In this document: positions 1-8,030 of the stretch, in pieces
Position numbering within the stretch: the stretch's first letter is position 1
Layout of the letters: each line of letters begins with the position of its first letter
Assembly: GCF_001661965.1 (NCBI RefSeq)
Contig: NZ_LYWZ01000002.1
Span: 1 to 64,000 of the forward strand
DNA: 64,000 bases
Origin: Croceicoccus mobilis
GTDB taxonomy: Bacteria > Pseudomonadota > Alphaproteobacteria > Sphingomonadales > Sphingomonadaceae
Direction: 5' to 3'
Notes under the pieces: model-generated
The model's input: the letters and a program-made list of their open reading frames with translations, nothing else
Databases searched by the model: none
What the model was told of the DNA's origin: nothing
Program-made: the position numbers and the translations under genes

Positions 1-26
1 TGAAGCGTCCCGGGTTTTCCGGAGGC
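1..26 (+). repeat. IS left terminal inverted repeat
   Basis: It pairs with 1293-1318 at 25 of 26 positions and begins TGAAGCGTCCCGGG. Confidence 0.92.
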
Positions 27-50
27 TCCTATTTGTGAGAAGGAGCCAGA

Positions 51-377
51 ATGAGCGCTACAAGGAACAAGTTTTCGCCAGAGTTTCGTGACCGCGCGGT
101 GCGAATGGTGGATGAGCACCGGGGGGATTACCCGTCGGAATGGGCAGCGTTGTCTTCGATTGCCGGGAAGGTTGGCTGCACGACCGAGACGCTGCGCCGC
201 TGGTGCCGTGAGGAGGCGAGCCGACGAGCGGGACCAGCGGCGCAGGCCGCCAGCGACCGGGACCGGGTCAAGGCGCTGGAACGCGAAGTGAAGGAGTTGC
301 GCCGGGCCAACGAGATACTCCGCAAGGCATCCGCATATTTTGCTCAGGCGGAGCTCGACCGCCACGGCAAATGGTGA
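51..377 (+). CDS. IS3-family transposase OrfA (HTH, DNA-binding subunit)
   Basis: This 108-residue protein has an N-terminal helix-turn-helix of the transposase_8/HTH_Tnp_1 type ([13 protein letters not shown], then CTTETLRRW). A charged leucine-zipper-like helix follows at about residues 70-95 ([18 protein letters not shown]), and it ends with the [10 protein letters not shown] segment typical of IS51-group elements. GGAG of gaaggagccag lies just upstream of the ATG. It binds the IS ends, and it would be fused to OrfB by -1 frameshifting in the overlap at 369-377. Confidence 0.93.
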   Translation: MSATRNKFSPEFRDRAVRMVDEHRGDYPSEWAALSSIAGKVGCTTETLRRWCREEASRRAGPAAQAASDRDRVKALEREVKELRRANEILRKASAYFAQAELDRHGKW

Positions 378-1279
378 TGTCGTTTATCGACACGCACCGT
401 GAGGAACTGGGTATCGAGCCGATCTGCCGTGAACTGGCGATCGCCCCGTCCTCCTACCACGAGCATGCTGCCCGGCTTGCAGATCCTACCAGGCGTCCGG
501 CCCGTGCCCGGCGCGATGATGAGATCAAGGAAGAGATCAGGCGTGTCCATGACAACAACTTTGGCCTCTACGGTTCCCGCAAGGTCTGGCACCAGTTACG
601 CCGCGAGGGCATCGCTGTGGCCAAGTGCACCGTGGAACGGTTGATGCGCACCATGTCGCTGGCAGGCGTGCGACGAGGCAAGACGACGGTCACGACCGTC
701 AGCAACCCCAAGGCGCCGTGCCCGCTCGACAAGGTCAACCGCGAGTTCCGCGTCAGCCGGCCGAACGCTTTGTGGGTGGTCGACTTTACCTATGTCCACA
801 CCTGGGCCGGGTTCGTCTACGTGGCATTTGTGATCGATGCCTATGCCCGCCGGATCGTGGGCTGGAAGGTCAGCACGTCGGCGACCGCCGGCTTCGTGCT
901 CGATGCTCTGGAACAGGCGATCCATGCGCGCAGGCCTGGCCCTGATGACGGCCTGATCCATCACAGCGACAGGGGCGTCCAATATCTGGCCATGAACTAC
1001 ACCCAGCGCTTGGCAGAGGCCAACCTCGTCCCGTCCGTTGGCAGCGTTGGCGACAGTTACGACAACGCTTTGGCCGAGACGATCAACGGCCTCTACAAGG
1101 CGGAAGTGATCTGGCGGCAGCGATCATGGCCAAGCGTGTCGGCCGTGGAAATGGCAACGCTACGCTGGGTCGATTGGTTCAACAACCAGCGTCTGTTCGG
1201 CCCCATCGGGCACATCCCACCCGCTGAGGCCGAAGCCAATTACTATGCAGCTAGAGGGAACCTCGATATGGTCGCATGA
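371..1279 (+). CDS. IS3-family transposase OrfB (DDE catalytic subunit)
   Basis: This 302-residue integrase-core protein starts inside orfA in the -1 frame. The N-terminal HTH_21-type region (residues 1-90) leads into an rve fold. The three catalytic acids are visible as D in WVVDFTY, D in HHSDRGVQY and E in [10 protein letters not shown], followed by the usual [23 protein letters not shown] end. The reading frame is intact. It should carry out cut-and-join of the IS ends as an OrfAB fusion or together with OrfA. Confidence 0.94.
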   Translation: MVMSFIDTHREELGIEPICRELAIAPSSYHEHAARLADPTRRPARARRDDEIKEEIRRVHDNNFGLYGSRKVWHQLRREGIAVAKCTVERLMRTMSLAGVRRGKTTVTTVSNPKAPCPLDKVNREFRVSRPNALWVVDFTYVHTWAGFVYVAFVIDAYARRIVGWKVSTSATAGFVLDALEQAIHARRPGPDDGLIHHSDRGVQYLAMNYTQRLAEANLVPSVGSVGDSYDNALAETINGLYKAEVIWRQRSWPSVSAVEMATLRWVDWFNNQRLFGPIGHIPPAEAEANYYAARGNLDMVA

Positions 1280-1292
1280 CTCAATTGAAACT

Positions 1293-1318
1293 GCCTCCGG
1301 AAAATCCGGGACGCTTCA
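1293..1318 (-). repeat. IS right terminal inverted repeat
   Basis: It is the reverse complement of 1-26 with a single mismatch, in the TTTTCC/ATTTTCC stretch. It marks the exact right junction of the element. Confidence 0.92.
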
Positions 1319-1707
1319 AAGTCACCGATTAGCCGAAATTCGGGAACTAGTTGTCGTTGATCCGTTGCCTGCTGGAAGGCTCTTTCGCTATCAGAGAAGT
1401 AGGCATGCGCTTTCGGAGCTCTGGAGCCCCGCCGGGAAGACAGCTGCTCTCCGGCCTCAAGATGAAGCCTCTTAGGAAATATTATGGGTGACTGGATCCC
1501 CTCACCTAGGATCTCTGCAACTTCACCTGACTGTAAACGCTCAAGCAATGCTATTAAATTTTCGGTTATCTCCTGCTCGTATGCGATAAAACTCTCGGCA
1601 ACTCTGATAGATGACTCGTAAAAACAGTCTACTTTCGCTTTCCGATACGCGAAAAATAGGTCCGTGAGCGACAACTCGCTCCATCCGGCCAATTCCTTTA
1701 CTGCCAT
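1319..1707 (-). pseudogene. 5' fragment of a possible defence-type reverse transcriptase, cut by the IS
   Basis: About 129 native codons start at an ATG with a strong GGAGG site 6-7 nt upstream. The frame then runs into the right end of the IS, adding about 25 IS-encoded residues before a stop at 1243, so the gene is disrupted. The start (LTDLFFAYRKAKVDCFYE), a middle segment (IFPKRL) and the last native part (AYFSDSERAF, PEFRLIGDF) resemble, from memory, the N-terminal region of Abi/UG-type (defence-associated) reverse transcriptases that precedes the polymerase domain. No catalytic motif is present in this fragment. The remainder would lie left of the IS, outside the window. The broken-gene call is firm; the family call is tentative. 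Confidence 0.45.
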
Positions 1708-1925
1708 TTCGCCTCCAGCTATCTTTGACGAGACGTCAGTAGTCGTAGCGTCGTTATCAGGCCTTTAACGCACCCAAAGAGTTTGTATCCAGAGAATTTT
1801 AGGCTTTTATCGCAGCATAGCGCGTCGCAACCGCTTTCTGGGGAAACCTTCTAAGGTCCTTATGCGACAGTTGCCCGCGCCTAGGCCTTCACTATCTACA
1901 AATGGAATGAACTGAGGTTTGGTGA
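1708..1925. other. Intergenic divergent promoter region
   Basis: About 220 bp of moderate-GC sequence separate the divergent RT-like fragment and the HNH-like gene. I see no RNA gene or clear repeat in it; it probably holds both promoters. Confidence 0.4.
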
Positions 1926-2702
1926 ATGGGTTTCTTGTTTGAACCATACCGAAAGGGTCACTGCTGCCTATGCGGCGGCAACGCTCCGCTAACTGGCGAA
2001 CACAAAGTAAAGGCGTCCGCCATCCGTGCCATGTTCGGCAAAGAGAAGATGGTGATTGGGCAATTCGGTGGCGCAGAAGGTTATCGTAATGCCCAAGGAC
2101 CGAAGTCCAAAGCACTCCACCACGCCGCCGGTTTATGCGCGGAGTGCAATGGCAATCGCACGCAACCTGCCGACCGCGAGTTTGACCTATTTCATAATCG
2201 GACCCTAGAACTATATGCTGCCGGAGCCGAACCTATCACGGCATTCGAGGATGAAAGGTACGGCGATGGCAGTAAGCCCTACCTTGATGTGTTCCGCTAT
2301 TTCGCCAAGCTATTGTGTTGCCACATGGGGGATGTTCGCGGTCCTCGCCCCATATCACTTAGTGCATTTGCGATAGGCGACCTGGTGCTTAATCGGGTTT
2401 TTCTCGCCATCGACGGCGATCCTAACTACCGGGACTGGGCTGCAGTGTCGGGGGACCATGCCTATGCAGCACACGGTGGCCTAAACCTCAGTATGGACCG
2501 CGAGACGAAGCTCCCTTCGCGCATACAAAGCTATGTAACGCTGGGGCCTATTCGATATCGGTACTGGATGGAATTCGCCTCAATTGAAGTAGCGGCACTT
2601 GCTTGCTTCCATAAGGCGTTCTGGCAATCTGCGCGTGCTGCCATGCAAGACTACATCAACAATCCCTTAACCGATGAGCAGCTTGATCGAAGGGGTCTGT
2701 AA
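1926..2702 (+). CDS. HNH-like zinc-binding protein, function unknown
   Basis: The 258-residue protein has an N-terminal treble-clef/HNH-like layout: CCLCGG at about residues 14-19, then GEHKVKASAI with the histidine expected at the first H of HNH, then CAECNG at about residues 70-75. This CxxC...H...CxxC(N) pattern is shared by many hypothetical proteins annotated as HNH endonuclease-like. The remaining 170 residues show no motif I recognise. It lies in the accessory segment between an IS-broken RT-like gene and a DUF4238 gene, so a nuclease role in defence or mobile-element biology is possible but unproven. A gaggt site precedes the ATG. Confidence 0.6.
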   Translation: MGFLFEPYRKGHCCLCGGNAPLTGEHKVKASAIRAMFGKEKMVIGQFGGAEGYRNAQGPKSKALHHAAGLCAECNGNRTQPADREFDLFHNRTLELYAAGAEPITAFEDERYGDGSKPYLDVFRYFAKLLCCHMGDVRGPRPISLSAFAIGDLVLNRVFLAIDGDPNYRDWAAVSGDHAYAAHGGLNLSMDRETKLPSRIQSYVTLGPIRYRYWMEFASIEVAALACFHKAFWQSARAAMQDYINNPLTDEQLDRRGL

Positions 2703-2812
2703 TGTGCAATCGGTGCAGACCGCACCTTACCGTTCGTTATGATCCGAAGCAGTAACCTGATTCGACGAACAGCCCCCTGAGCTACACTACCCCCAAAGGC
2801 GGCGGGTTCAGA

Positions 2813-3775
2813 TCAATCACTGTGACCTCCACTCCCCCTTACTTCTAGGCTCGATGTCTTGATAATACCTGACCCGTGGGGCGAATACCGGTTGCTAATT
2901 TCAACTCGGTATCTGCTGTGCTTAGCGACGAACCGAGAGACCCATTGGCTATTGATAGATGCAAAAACTTGGTTTTCAGCGGACCTTACGACCGCAGTGT
3001 TAACTAGCCGAACTCCCTGCCGACCTAGATTGCGCACCTTGTACCTCAGGTTCTCAAAGCTAAGTGACGGCTCTGACATAGACAGATGCGTTCTGGGATG
3101 AATGCGTAGTGCAAGAGATGGTGTCAGCGGTATTACCCGATTAACTACAAGACTTTGGGGGTTGGCCTCGATTGCTACAGGGAAGTCGCTGGTAAAAAAA
3201 GGTGAGCTCGCATCGTCATTTAACAATATCTCCCAGTACGTGTTACCAAAGGCAGCTGCTAAATGCAGTAGATTGGAAATGCCCAGCGCATGAGGAAACC
3301 GTCGATCAGTTTCAATGACCACGCGACCGTCACTCAGAAGCTCACTGAAAGACGCTCCGCCGAGTTCGGGGGGCGATGGTGGCAAGAGGTCCGCTTGGTC
3401 CATGATTGCAGCCTCCGCGTGAACGAGTGCCTCTAGATGCCTCGTCCCCAACCTTACTGCCGTCGGTGAGCACGAAGCCACATAGGCAATAAAGCCGGTA
3501 ATCACATAAACGTGTTCTTGATCGAATGTCCCAGCAGCCAAAGCAGCGCATGCGGCATTATACTTCGGCTCAATCGTCTTCAGGAATTCCTCTACAAGCC
3601 TCGGCTCCCCAAGGAAGTCATTGGTGCTTCCGTCCTTGATCCGGCACACATCCTCCGAGCCGCATGGGAACTGTTGGCCGTCAGACTTGCGGTAAGCGTG
3701 CATCTTCCGATTGCCAAGGCTCTCCGCATAGAAGCGCTTGAGATGGACTTGTGAAACATAGTGATCAAGGGGCAC
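2813..3775 (-). CDS. DUF4238 domain protein
   Basis: I place the start at a GTG (3775) preceded by AGAGG at about 7 nt, because the DUF4238 homology begins there (VPLDHYVSQVHLKRFY); an upstream in-frame start at 3868 would add 31 unrelated residues. The 320-residue protein carries the family's N-terminal HYVxQxxLKxF motif, then MHAYRKSDG, VEEFLKTIEPKYNAA, and the middle segment FFTSDFPVAI that is typical of DUF4238. DUF4238 proteins are scattered in accessory regions and have no established biochemical role. It is convergent with the HNH-like gene and divergent from the recombinase. Confidence 0.75.
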   Translation of the reverse strand: MPLDHYVSQVHLKRFYAESLGNRKMHAYRKSDGQQFPCGSEDVCRIKDGSTNDFLGEPRLVEEFLKTIEPKYNAACAALAAGTFDQEHVYVITGFIAYVASCSPTAVRLGTRHLEALVHAEAAIMDQADLLPPSPPELGGASFSELLSDGRVVIETDRRFPHALGISNLLHLAAAFGNTYWEILLNDDASSPFFTSDFPVAIEANPQSLVVNRVIPLTPSLALRIHPRTHLSMSEPSLSFENLRYKVRNLGRQGVRLVNTAVVRSAENQVFASINSQWVSRFVAKHSRYRVEISNRYSPHGSGIIKTSSLEVRGSGGHSD

Positions 3776-3834
3776 AGACAGACCTCTACTTCTCAGGGTT
3801 CGACCATAGCGCCGAGAGCAGGTCACAACGACGA

Positions 3835-3935
3835 GCTCATAAGTTGTAACATCTGCGCTATGGATCAAAAGGCAGCTTTACAGTGATTATGAGCGGGGTT
3901 AAGAGCTAGGCATCAAGTACCTCTAACTTATGAGC
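3835..3935. promoter_or_regulatory. Possible res/recombinase-binding region
   Basis: Just upstream of the serine recombinase gene are repeated 8-mers. GCTCATAA occurs at 3835-3842 and its complement TTATGAGC at 3887-3894 and 3928-3935, with a one-mismatch copy TTAAGAGC at 3899-3906. The outer copies extend to a perfect 11-bp inverted repeat (3835-3845 against 3925-3935). Multiple short half-sites beside the gene are what resolvase res sites look like, and they could also serve for autoregulation. The assignment is inferred from position and repeats only. Confidence 0.45.
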
Positions 3936-3940
3936 CATAC

Positions 3941-4522
3941 ATGCGCATTGCCTATTACCGTGTCTCGACAAATGACCAGAGTGTCGAAGCTCAACGCAAC
4001 GCAATGGGCGGGTGCTTTGACCGTGAGTATCTCGATGAAGGCGTGAGTGGCGGCACGATGGCCGCGAACCGTCCCGGCTTTGCTAGACTATTAGATCAAG
4101 TTCGGGATGGTGATACCGTACATGTATATGCGGTTGACCGCTTGGGGCGCGATGCGCTTGATGTTCAAGCCACCGTCCGCAAACTTATCAATATGGGCGT
4201 CCTAGTTGAAGTCCACGGCCTTGGCCCGATTGCGCGCGGAGTTGGTGAGTTGATTTTAGCTGTGCTCGCCCAGGTCGCGGAAATGGAACGCCGTCGAATT
4301 TTCGAACGAACTGCTGCGGGTCGCTCTGCCGCGCGTAAGTCACTTGCAGAGACCGGACGCACTCACCGTGGTAAGGCGAGCTTAGGCAGGCCATTTGCAC
4401 ATAATGCTGCTGAGGTGGCGTCGTGGCGACGTAACAACGAGGCAAGCATCGCGACTACTGCAGCCCATTTCAAGCTGTCCCCTGCGACCGTGAAACGCTA
4501 CTGCGCCGCCTCAAACGCATAA
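3941..4522 (+). CDS. Small serine recombinase (resolvase/invertase family)
   Basis: The 193-residue protein has the full small serine-recombinase layout. The catalytic serine is S9 in YYRVST, followed by EGVSGGTMAANRPGFARLLDQ. The DRLGR motif holds catalytic arginines, then comes the long E-helix (LAVLAQVAEMERRRIFERTAAG). The C-terminal HTH is at about residues 150-190 (HFKLSPATVKRYC). Length and motifs fit Tn3-type resolvases and Hin-like invertases rather than large serine integrases. It probably resolves cointegrates or inverts a segment of the accessory element. The repeats at 3835-3935 may be its target. Confidence 0.9.
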   Translation: MRIAYYRVSTNDQSVEAQRNAMGGCFDREYLDEGVSGGTMAANRPGFARLLDQVRDGDTVHVYAVDRLGRDALDVQATVRKLINMGVLVEVHGLGPIARGVGELILAVLAQVAEMERRRIFERTAAGRSAARKSLAETGRTHRGKASLGRPFAHNAAEVASWRRNNEASIATTAAHFKLSPATVKRYCAASNA

Positions 4523-4575
4523 GCTGAACTGCATATGCACCCAACCTTCAAATGTCCTAGGTATAGCTTTCAATA

Positions 4576-5454
4576 ATGAGTGCATCTGAAGATCAGTGCA
4601 TCGGTCAAGACCAGCCCGATGCAGAGCTTGCCCATGATCTAGCGACCTTGCGTCCCCAACAGCTCCGAACGAAATACAAGGCCGAAGCTGATAGCCATAG
4701 GGCCATGCGCCAGCGATCCCACGATGGAAGGATCATTGATCCTGCTTGGGATACTCTGGCAGGTTTTCTGTCTGACATGGGCAGGAAGCCTTCGCCTGCA
4801 CACTCGATTGATCGCTTGGACAGTGGCAATCCGCGTTATGGCCCAGGCCTTTGCCGATGGGCCACAAAGGCTGAGCAAACTCGCAACCGTCGAAATACGA
4901 TCCTCGTGAATTGGCTCGGTCAAGAGATGACTCTAGCTGAATTCGCGAGTGCCATCGGGAAGGATTACGGCAGGGTCTATTATCGCCACTCAAAGGGAGA
5001 TCCCCTCCATGAGATCGCTGAAGAGGACGCACCGGTATCGAGCACCTTTCTCCCCGCACGCTTCCAAGACGATGCTGAGGCTGCTGAGAAATGGCGCAGT
5101 GACTATGCTGCATGGCGTTCTCGCGTAATCCGGTCTCGACGCAAGTATGCATTGCCTGAGGTTTTCGAGATCGTAACCCTTAGCTGCGACTGCCGTACTG
5201 CTGAGAGGTGGCTGAGGAAGAAAGGCTACTTTGAGCTGTCCTCAGATGAGGTTGAGGAGGCTGAGCAACTAAGGGAAGGTCCCTACGGTCGCATGTACAG
5301 ACTTGGCCCAGAGGCCATTCGCGAGGCCGCTAGGGCACTTATCAGAAATGCACCATCCGTTGCCGTAAAGATCATCGGACCACCACCACTGAAGCACTGG
5401 GACCTATGGCGCTGGGAACGTTGGTTTATGGGCCGCTCAGTTGCCGACGAATGA
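4576..5454 (+). CDS. HNH-endonuclease-like protein of mobile-element type
   Basis: The 292-residue protein has, at about residues 70-105, the segment HSIDRLDSGNPRYGPGLCRWATKAEQ in broken form (SIDRLDSG, then LCRWAT and TRNRR). This is the C-terminal half of a common phage/mobile HNH motif (HSIDRID..GNYxPxNCRWAT..EQxxNRR). It is followed by a short helix-turn-helix-like module (MTLAEFASAIG, VYYRH) that often accompanies such nucleases. The usual cysteine pairs are not obvious. The C-terminal half is unrecognised and charged. It is the last gene of the accessory segment, about 265 bp before the putative attachment remnant. Confidence 0.55.
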   Translation: MSASEDQCIGQDQPDAELAHDLATLRPQQLRTKYKAEADSHRAMRQRSHDGRIIDPAWDTLAGFLSDMGRKPSPAHSIDRLDSGNPRYGPGLCRWATKAEQTRNRRNTILVNWLGQEMTLAEFASAIGKDYGRVYYRHSKGDPLHEIAEEDAPVSSTFLPARFQDDAEAAEKWRSDYAAWRSRVIRSRRKYALPEVFEIVTLSCDCRTAERWLRKKGYFELSSDEVEEAEQLREGPYGRMYRLGPEAIREAARALIRNAPSVAVKIIGPPPLKHWDLWRWERWFMGRSVADE

Positions 5455-5718
5455 GAATAGGATGGCAACTCCTTCCGCCAGCAGGCTGGTCTCCATACTC
5501 CCCGCAGATGGTTGCAACCTGAAAGCCCCGGTACGCCTAAGCCGCTAAAGACAAATGCTTGTTTCCGATTTTGAGTTTTCCAGCCGCGTAATGTGTCGAG
5601 TTCTCAGTCAGGAATTTTCCGCAGCACACTTGCGTGTGACACGAACGTGTGACAATTAGAGACCTCCTGACGAGCATAAGTCATTGATTTTTATGCATTC
5701 AGGGGTGTGTGGGTTTTG
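5455..5718. other. Non-coding end of the accessory segment
   Basis: There is no convincing gene here. It contains a 9-bp direct repeat (CGTGTGACA at 5633-5641 and 5646-5654) and an AT-rich stretch before the tRNA-like remnant. Such repeats near an attachment end could be arm-type binding sites, but no integrase gene lies in the window. Confidence 0.4.
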
Positions 5719-5736
5719 GTCCTGCCGGGCCCACCA
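5719..5736 (+). repeat. tRNA 3'-end remnant, candidate attR
   Basis: The 18 bp GTCCTGCCGGGCCCACCA fit the end of a tRNA: T-loop end GT, T-stem CCTGC, acceptor strand CGGGCCC, discriminator A and an encoded CCA. Upstream bases (ggttttg instead of the expected ttcga) do not continue the tRNA, so only the 3' end is present. This is what integration of an element into a tRNA 3' end leaves at the far junction. The intact tRNA should lie at the left end of the element, outside the window. Confidence 0.55.
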
Positions 5737-5769
5737 GTTTCTTTTCGCCCCATGCGGGCGACTCCCGGT

Positions 5770-5849
<80 letters not shown>

Positions 5850-6015
5850 CTTTCCATTTTGCAAGAATGAGGAACCGCCGGGCACGCGGCCTTGTCGATG
5901 TGGCAATCGCCGCATCGACTCATTGCGTCATGGTTCACACGCCATCGGTCTCCCCGAATTCGATGTCGACAGATGCCGCGACAGGCGTGATACACTTTTG
6001 CTATTAGGAATGACT

Positions 6016-6025
6016 TGCAATTGCA
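6016..6025. promoter_or_regulatory. Possible Fur-type operator before exbB
   Basis: TGCAATTGCA is a perfect 10-bp palindrome set in aatgacTTGCAATTGCATttt, about 52 bp before the chosen exbB start. Iron-uptake operons of alphaproteobacteria are usually Fur/Irr controlled and several known sites are TGCA-rich. The assignment rests on position and symmetry only. Confidence 0.35.
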
Positions 6026-6077
6026 TTTTTCGCTGGGTAGTCGGCGGTCAAGACGAATCATCAGGGGACGGCCGAAA

Positions 6078-6839
6078 GTGTCGCGATTTGGATATATGCT
6101 GATCGGTGGCGGCGCACTTACAATGCCGCATGCCGCCTTTGCCAATGCGGCGAGTGCGCAGGGCGGGCCGGTGATCCCCAGCGACCTCAGCGTATGGGGC
6201 ATGTTCGCGCAGGCCGACTGGGTGGTGAAGCTGATCATGATCGGGCTGGTCATCGCATCTGTCGTCACCTGGACCGTGCTGGTCGCCAAACATCTCGAAC
6301 TCGCCCGCCAGCGCAAGAGCGCCGAAGCCTTTCGCGACACGTTGCTGGCCGCCCCTTCGCTCTCCGCGCTGGACCAGACCGCGTCGGCGCATGCCATCGT
6401 CGCCGAAGCCCGTGAGGAGATCGCGCAGTCGGGCGGCGCGCTGGATGACCGCGAAGGGTTGAAGGAGCGGCTGGTGTCCCGCCTCGACCGTTACGAAGCG
6501 CGGGTCGCGCGCAAGATGACGCAGGGTGTCACCATCCTTGGCACCATTGGCGCAACCGCTCCGTTCGTCGGGCTGTTCGGCACGGTCTGGGGCATCATGA
6601 ACAGCTTCATCGGCATTGCCGAGATGCAGACTACCAATCTCGCCGTCGTCGCGCCGGGCATTGCCGAGGCGCTGCTGGCGACAGCGCTGGGTCTGGTCGC
6701 TGCGATCCCGGCGGTCGTGATCTACAACCATTTCGCCCGTGCCATTGCCGCCCATCGCGCCATCGTTTCGGACAGCGCCGCCGCATTGCTGCGCATCGTG
6801 TCGCGCGATCTTAGCCGCGGCACGCTGGCGGGGGCCTGA
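6078..6839 (+). CDS. exbB: ExbB, TonB-system energiser (MotA/TolQ/ExbB proton channel)
   Basis: ExbB is the inner-membrane proton-channel subunit that powers TonB with ExbD. I choose the GTG at 6078 because an AGGGGACGG site precedes it and it gives a clean signal peptide ending in AAFANA; an ATG at 6096 is the alternative. Three membrane segments are visible: VVKLIMIGLVIASVVTWTVL, then VTILGTIGATAPFVGLFGTVWGIM, and the alanine-rich third segment from about 6,650. The 253-residue length and GATAPFVGLFGTVWGI motif are typical. It is the first gene of the iron-uptake operon, 3 bp before exbD. Confidence 0.93.
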   Translation: MSRFGYMLIGGGALTMPHAAFANAASAQGGPVIPSDLSVWGMFAQADWVVKLIMIGLVIASVVTWTVLVAKHLELARQRKSAEAFRDTLLAAPSLSALDQTASAHAIVAEAREEIAQSGGALDDREGLKERLVSRLDRYEARVARKMTQGVTILGTIGATAPFVGLFGTVWGIMNSFIGIAEMQTTNLAVVAPGIAEALLATALGLVAAIPAVVIYNHFARAIAAHRAIVSDSAAALLRIVSRDLSRGTLAGA

Positions 6840-6842
6840 TCC

Positions 6843-7271
6843 ATGGCGCTGAAACTCGCCTCCGACAGCGAAGACCTTGCCGTCGCGCATGAGATCAATG
6901 TCACGCCGTTTATCGACGTAATGCTGGTGCTGCTCATCATCTTCATGGTCGCCGCCCCGCTGGCGACGGTGGATGTAAAGGTCGACCTGCCCGTTTCCAA
7001 CGCACAAGCCGCGCCCAAGCCCGAAGCGCCGGTCTATCTGTCGATGCAGGCCGATGGCGCGCTGAGCGTGGGCGATGACCGGGTGACGCTTGCCACGCTG
7101 GGCGATGCCATCGTCGGCGCGACTGCGGGAGACCGCGAAAAGCGGATCTTCCTGCGCGCGGACAAGACCGTCACCTATGACGCGATCATGCAGGCGATGA
7201 ACGCCCTGCGCGGCGAAGGTTATGTCCATGTCGCGCTGGTCGGCGCGGAAACGGGCGCAGCCCGGCCATGA
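6843..7271 (+). CDS. exbD: ExbD, TonB-system accessory protein
   Basis: The 142-residue protein has one N-terminal membrane helix carrying the essential aspartate (TPFIDVMLVLLIIFMV) and a periplasmic domain. ExbD forms the channel core with ExbB and couples proton flow to TonB. It overlaps tonB by 4 bp (ATGA at 7268-7271), so the two are translationally coupled. Confidence 0.94.
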   Translation: MALKLASDSEDLAVAHEINVTPFIDVMLVLLIIFMVAAPLATVDVKVDLPVSNAQAAPKPEAPVYLSMQADGALSVGDDRVTLATLGDAIVGATAGDREKRIFLRADKTVTYDAIMQAMNALRGEGYVHVALVGAETGAARP

Positions 7272-8014
7272 TCACCGTGGGAGGGGATCGCAGCCACTGG
7301 ATGCTGGGCGGCGCTGTCGCGCTTACTGCGCATGCAGCCGTGCTTGGCGGTGTCCTTCTGGCGAAGGGCGCAGTGCCCGACGCAATTGTCGAAGATCCCG
7401 TCGTGCTGGTCGAACTGCCGCCGCAGGCTGGCCCCGCCGCCGTGAGCAAGCCGCAGCCCGAACAGCCGGTCGAACCTGATTACACCCCGCCGCAACCCGT
7501 CGATCCCGTCATCGAGGCCCCGCAGGTCGACAAGCCATTGCCGCGCGAATTCGTCGCCACCCCGCCGCCCAAACCGCCCGTTCCCCGCCCGGTGGTCAGC
7601 GCCCCTCCCCCGCAGCCCGTCGCCGCGCCGCAGCCGATCCGCACCGCCATGGCCACGATCCCCGGCGGCACCGACACCGGCAAGGCCGAGACAGCGGGCA
7701 ATGACCCCAAGGCGAAGCGCGAGGAAGCCGATTACTACGCGATGCTGAGCGCGCATCTCAATCGCAAGAAACAATATCCCAAAGAGGCGAAGAAGGCCCG
7801 CGAACAGGGCGTGGTGACCGTGCGTTTCACCGTCCATTCGGACGGCAGCATCACCGCCGCCTCCATCCGCAAATCCAGCGGTCACGCCCTTCTCGACCAA
7901 GCGACGCTCGACCTGATGCAGCGTGTCGCACCCCTGCCCCGTTTCCCGAAATCGATGACGCGGGACAGCGTCACGATCTCGCTACCGATCGATTATTCCC
8001 TGAGAACACGATAA
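7268..8014 (+). CDS. tonB: TonB energy-transducing protein
   Basis: The 248-residue protein has an N-terminal membrane anchor at about residues 11-32, then a long proline-rich linker (residues 45-125) spanning the periplasm. A C-terminal TonB domain follows (KKQYPKEAKKAREQGVVTVRF, IRKSSGHALLDQATL). It transmits the ExbBD-generated force to the outer-membrane receptor encoded next to it. Confidence 0.94.
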   Translation: MITVGGDRSHWMLGGAVALTAHAAVLGGVLLAKGAVPDAIVEDPVVLVELPPQAGPAAVSKPQPEQPVEPDYTPPQPVDPVIEAPQVDKPLPREFVATPPPKPPVPRPVVSAPPPQPVAAPQPIRTAMATIPGGTDTGKAETAGNDPKAKREEADYYAMLSAHLNRKKQYPKEAKKAREQGVVTVRFTVHSDGSITAASIRKSSGHALLDQATLDLMQRVAPLPRFPKSMTRDSVTISLPIDYSLRTR

Positions 8015-8030
8015 GAAGAAAGGCTTTTTC

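Larger units (their letters stand above)
1..1318 (+). mobile_element. Complete IS3-family insertion sequence (IS51-like group)
   Basis: The element is bounded by 26-bp terminal inverted repeats at 1-26 and 1293-1318 that differ at one position. It carries two overlapping frames, orfA (51-377) and orfB (371-1279), with orfB in the -1 frame, the usual IS3 arrangement in which a frameshifted OrfAB fusion is the transposase. Its first base is the first base of the window, so the left target duplication cannot be seen; the bases right of it begin aagtc. It interrupts a minus-strand gene whose 5' part lies at 1319-1707. Both frames are intact, so the copy could be active. Confidence 0.93.
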
